Positions 8,506-11,873 of a stretch of 11,873 nt of DNA are shown here, one piece after another. Within the stretch, counting starts at the first letter, position 1. Every line of letters begins with the position of its first letter. Where the stretch lies: the NCBI RefSeq assembly GCF_000003605.2, contig NW_003131856.1, forward strand, positions 596,980-608,852, read 5' to 3'. Origin of the DNA: Saccoglossus kowalevskii (lineage: Eukaryota; Hemichordata; Enteropneusta; Harrimaniidae). The position numbers were made by a program, and so were the translations under genes. The notes under the pieces were generated by a model that searched no databases, was not told where the DNA came from, and saw only the letters and a list, made by a program, of their open reading frames with translations.

Positions 8506-9240
8506 CACGACCCGTTGACAACCGTTGCTCCGTGGCTTTATGGGTTCAATCAAGAGAATCAGTAAAAAACAGACACAGTATATTATTATATAATGTGTAT
8601 TATCTTAATAAACATCACGGTTGACTCTGTGCGCGTAGGCTGCCGTGCGTCAAATTAATAATAGGCGATTATGCATATGACTGTTAAATTATTAATCAAA
8701 ATTGATATGTACACGTCGCGTACAATTGGTTGAACGATTATGAATATATTACAGAATTATGATAAACATTTTGAAATATTAAAATTCTCATACCTTTAAG
8801 TCGTCCCAGCGCACGGCGAAATAATAAAGCCATAATTCGAGTTTCTCGGCATTAAAACTATCGTACGTACATTTACTTGTGTGTGTCTAGAAAATATGAT
8901 TGTTAAAAGTAGTTTTTATTACGCAATGCATATTGTCCATTTACTGATCGTGACTATTTGCATAATACCCGGATATAAAAAAAATGATTCTCGTGAAGAG
9001 CATCGATCTTACATATGATCTGTTTTAGATTTAGGATGCACCGTGCTACCCATGGTAGGTGTCACATTACAGTAAGCCGAGGAGTTTAGAACCATCGGGA
9101 AGGCGAGAGAATGTTGAAAATGGGTCTAGTCTCAGACATTGGTTGTTTGAGGTCTAGTGTAAAAATGTTGTTTCCTTCGTCATGTAGTTTTTAGAAACAG
9201 TATTTTCCGGATTATGTTGCTGCAAATGTTTCTAATGGTG

Positions 9241-9296
9241 AATCCGGGGTGAAAAAAACACAATCTACATTTTTCAACATTTCACCTTAACGGATT
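9241..9296. repeat. Imperfect hairpin upstream of PHM
   Basis: AATCCG (9241-9246) pairs with CGGATT (9291-9296), and GGTGAAA (9248-9254) pairs with TTTCACC (9280-9286) inside it, with small unpaired bases between. The structure has no flanking duplication and resembles none of the MITEs in the window. Confidence 0.35.
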
Positions 9297-9897
9297 AATT
9301 CAATAGTCATCCACCAAATTATTAATATTCAAAGTGATCCTCGTAATCCACGTGTGTAACTGTACACTTTTTAAGCCACATACTATTAAACCATACTTGT
9401 AATATCACGTACTTTTGACGAAGAGCTATGTCCGTACACGTGTTTATCACGATATTTACTAAGGGATTGACCAATAGCCTCTACATATTACTGTTATATG
9501 TGTTGATATTTTTTTTTGTAATAAATGTCTGTTCTCTGGCATTTTTGTTTTCGAAATCTTCTTTATGCATATTTTTTATAGTATAAATATTTTATAAATT
9601 TCAAATATAAGTTTAAAAGAACTTCACAAATCCTAACATTTTAACTGGTGCATGAAAATGAATCGGCTAATGATTGAAGGAAACCCGCAAAGATTCATGG
9701 GTAACAGCGTTACCAATAAAAGCGTATTCTGATTTATCGAAATTCTTGTTCACTAAATTAAAAAACGATGTTTTGTCTTTAATGATGAGCAAAATTTTCC
9801 CTTGAACCAGATAAGGGTCCACACTTTGTATTATAAATGGGGGTAAGTACAGTTATACGTACATATTTATATTAACAAACAAACCATGAGTTTTTAA

Positions 9898-10033
9898 AGC
9901 GGAGGAGTCGTCACCTGCGCATGCGTCAGATGGCCATAGCGTGTTATTGTTTACAAACAAACGTCTACCCATGAGCCTTTATGTTTTAGCGTGTGTTGTT
10001 ATCGTCACGTGCGCAGGTGACGACCCTGCCGCT
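9898..10033. mobile_element. MITE copy 2 (136 bp)
   Basis: The terminal inverted repeats of about 28 bp begin AGCGG and share a perfect 15-bp core, GTCGTCACCTGCGCA. The left flank is TTAA (9894-9897) and the right flank is GTAA (10034-10037), so either one TTAA copy has mutated or the duplication is just TA. The interior is unlike copy 1, with TGTTTACAAACAAAC near the middle. It lies upstream of PHM, and no ORF is present. Confidence 0.7.
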
Positions 10034-10192
10034 GTAAAAAAAATGAGATACTTAAATATGTAATTTATTTATTCAAGAGATGCCTACATCAGTGTTTCTC
10101 TTCTTACGACACTCGCAAAAATGCAATGTGTACAAAACAATAAAATGCCATTAGCTTTATAAAATGTCCGAGCGTTAGCGCCGAGAGCTTAA

Positions 10193-10468
10193 AGGGCTGT
10201 GGTATGTGTGACATTTGTGTTGATAAACATTGCTTTTCCCACAATCCAATGCGCTCTTCTAATGATAATCACGAATACGAGTTTTGATCTGGGCGCAACG
10301 TCGATGACTCCTTCGAAACCTTCCAATCACCACAAAAATTACCCAGTTAAAGCTTGGTAACGTCTAAGTTTGCACTCGTTGGTCTGCGCAACAGCCAAAG
10401 TCGCTATCTTGTTCATATGAGACCCATATCTCGCGCATGCGCGTCGCGACGACTCGGACCACCGCCCT
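10193..10468. mobile_element. MITE copy 3 (276 bp), TTAA on both sides
   Basis: The left end AGGGCTGTGGT and the reverse complement of the right end AGGGCGGTGGT match at 10 of 11 positions. TTAA flanks both ends (10189-10192 and 10469-10472). The right subterminal region shares TATGAGACCCATATC (10416-10430) and GTCGTC with copy 1, which ties them to one family. The left subterminal region has diverged. No coding potential is seen. The element starts 159 bp after copy 2 ends, so the two form a small cluster upstream of PHM. Confidence 0.65.
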
Positions 10469-10854
10469 TTAAAACACACCTCTTATAAAATGGTAAACTA
10501 CTCGAAATATATAGGCCAATACACCGAGAAATAAAATAATACTTCTATATACCATATTGTATATTAAAAAACAAACATTGTAAACAAAATGTTCTGAGCA
10601 CATGTATACATGTAAAGACCTCATTCCATTCAAACGGTTTCAAGTGAATTTTGTGCTCGCCGTTTACGTCATGCACTGGTTGATCCAGAAATTTGATGAT
10701 GGGGCGCTATGGAATCTCCTCGTGGCGTGGCCTGGGTTTGTCAATTGATTTTGCTAGGCGAACGGAGAGGGGGGGGGCTAAATATGCGCCTGCTATGGTG
10801 CGAATTGTTGCTGACTTGCAAAATTTCGCTTACCAACATTTTGATCACGAGACA

Positions 10855-11160
10855 ATTTTTAAATGCACGTTTGTCATTTCTGAAGAGAACAAGAGTACAT
10901 TTTTTTATTTTTCAAATACAGTTTCAAAAATGCCAAATGTTCAAAACTTTCGTGCTCAAACGTCAGTTTCAAATATCTTAAACTATTAATTTTTTTAAAT
11001 ACACGTTTAGCATTTTGGAAACTTTTAAAATGGCAAACATTCATTAAAAAAAACATGATGTAACAAAGACGAAGCGCATTTTAAAAACAATTACATTTTT
11101 GAAGTGCACGTTTGGCATTTTAAAGTTTCAATAATATCAAACGTGTTAAAAATGTTATAC
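10855..11160. repeat. Diffuse AT-rich repeat patch
   Basis: The motif (T)AAATRCACGTTTRKCATTT recurs near 10859-10879, 10996-11016 and 11103-11120. AAAATGGCAAAC- or AAAATGCCAAAT-like segments lie between (10927-10940 and 11026-11038), some in inverse orientation. Spacing is irregular, at roughly 100-140 bp. The patch looks like a worn tandem or nested repeat. The open frames across it are low-complexity and I do not regard them as genes. Confidence 0.4.
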
Positions 11161-11412
11161 ATTTTAGATTCATTTTTGACCATCATTTTAGTTTTCAAGC
11201 GTGCACTGCGCCATACAGATACACCTTGACGTCTTACATGTCTAATGTTTATATTAGTCTGTTGTTGGCCATACCTTCTTTTCCAGCTTCGTACCAAGGT
11301 GCCACTATATGATGACAACGTAAAGGCAGATCAAATATCATAATTTCTTGTTTCAAAAATCATATAATTATGATATTGACTCGTGACTCGACTTTTCACT
11401 CACTCTCCCAAG

Positions 11413-11437
11413 TATATATAATACATATATGTATATA
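11413..11437. repeat. TA-rich simple repeat
   Basis: The short TA/TATG tract (TATATATAATACATATATG) lies about 200 bp upstream of the plus-strand candidate exon at 11634. It contains TATA-like sequence but is too far away to be its TATA box unless a long leader exists. Confidence 0.45.
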
Positions 11438-11633
11438 GTGAAAAATCTGACCATAAGAACCTGGACAATTGGTAAATTTTCATGGATGTTTGATTTTTCT
11501 TTAGTTTGGAACCATAATTTCTATCCGGATTTCTTTGCAACAGCATGTAATAAAACCATAGTAAACGTCAAGGAAATACAGCGGAGTAAAGTTCGTACAA
11601 CAAACATACCATGACTCACAGTACTTCAAAAAA

Positions 11634-11731
11634 ATGGCGGCCGATTGCTTAACAACATGTCTTCTCGATTGCGAGTTATATGACAGCTGTTCATTCGAAG
11701 AATTTCAACAAGTATTCCCACGAAAATTCAG
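11634..11731 (+). CDS. Candidate first coding exon of an unidentified divergent gene
   Basis: The start AAAAATGGCGGCC at 11634 is a strong context. The frame runs 32 codons plus two bases to a CAG|GTTTGA donor (GT at 11732-11733). Without splicing it stops at 11742-11744 after 36 codons. The peptide starts MAADCLTTCLLDCELYDSC and continues acidic and aromatic (S-F-E-E-F), then F-P-R-K-F. The composition and codon variety look like real protein rather than AT-rich noise, and the four cysteines in the first 20 residues are notable. There is no signal peptide. The gene would be transcribed away from PHM, about 3.2 kb from its start, with the rest of the coding region beyond the window. I do not recognise the family. 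The donor is weaker than those in PHM. Confidence 0.4.
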
Positions 11732-11873
11732 GTTTGATAATTAGAAATCTTTTGTGAAGTAATTAATATAGTGACTTCTCACTAGTTCATAAGTTGTACA
11801 GCGCTCAACTATTACAGTCACCATCATTGGTAGTACGTCCATGTACAGTGACACATTAGCCCTGCGTACAGTG

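Larger units (their letters stand above)
8506..11633. other. Upstream region between PHM and the divergent candidate gene
   Basis: No supportable gene is seen in this 3.1 kb. Contents are the 9241 hairpin, MITE copies 2 and 3, the repeat patch at 10855-11160 and the TA tract near 11413. The parts at 8510-9240, 9300-9890 and 10480-10850 contain nothing I can identify apart from AT-rich sequence. The frames at 10693-10989 and 11429-11614 lack splice or family support. Confidence 0.5.

Noticed and set aside
9800-9850. AACCAG ... GGGG|GTAAGTAC, a small plus-strand exon-like segment
   Set aside because: It is only about 35 bp, has no coding link to a neighbour and no second exon.
10693-11056. Overlapping ORFs on both strands
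   Set aside because: They cross a G-run and the AT-rich repeat patch; no domain, signal or splice evidence was seen.
11429-11614. 61-codon plus-strand ORF just before the 11634 exon
   Set aside because: It is in AT-rich sequence with no supporting motifs, and the better-context ATG at 11634 follows it.
1-11873. tRNA, rRNA, CRISPR or bacterial operon features
   Set aside because: I saw no tRNA A/B box pair, rRNA-like sequence or regularly spaced repeats, and the splice signals show that the DNA is eukaryotic.

Overview
This is eukaryotic, almost certainly invertebrate-animal, nuclear DNA. It is AT-rich, has no dense operon-like ORFs, contains GT-AG exons with strong GTAAGT donors, and holds short inverted-repeat transposons and simple repeats. 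I cannot name the species. The base composition and transposon load would suit many marine invertebrates, but that is a guess.

The anchor is the 5' end of a peptidylglycine alpha-hydroxylating monooxygenase gene (PHM, or the PHM half of a bifunctional PAM) on the minus strand. Exon 1 (8381-8196) encodes a signal peptide, a short acidic propeptide and the start of the catalytic core. A 6,040-bp intron follows, then a 55-bp exon 2 (2155-2101) with near-consensus splice sites. Joined in phase 0, the two exons rebuild the PHM signature M-P-x-V-x-P-x4-D-x-Y-x-C. The copper-ligand exons are not visible and should lie beyond base 1, so the last 2.1 kb is the start of intron 2. The product acts in the secretory pathway, hydroxylating glycine-extended neuropeptides as the first step of C-terminal amidation.

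Region by region: 1-2100 (intron 2) holds a perfect 23-bp fold-back repeat, an exon-like ORF of unknown family next to it, and a decayed hairpin flanked by TTAA. The large intron 1 (2156-8195) holds a 125-bp MITE with TTAA on both sides, a LINE-like 3' tail with ATTC repeats, a possible plus-strand mini-exon at 4964, and two weak minus-strand exon-like ORFs. The 8382-11633 stretch is the promoter and upstream region of PHM. It has a CRE-like site, two more members of the same MITE family, and a diffuse AT-rich repeat patch. At 11634 a plus-strand start codon in good context opens a 98-nt candidate first coding exon of an unidentified, divergently oriented gene.

The best lead beyond ordinary annotation is the MITE family. 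Three copies share TIRs built on AGSGSRG...GTCGTC and the same TTAA/TA boundary, but have different cores. No transposase is present in the window.
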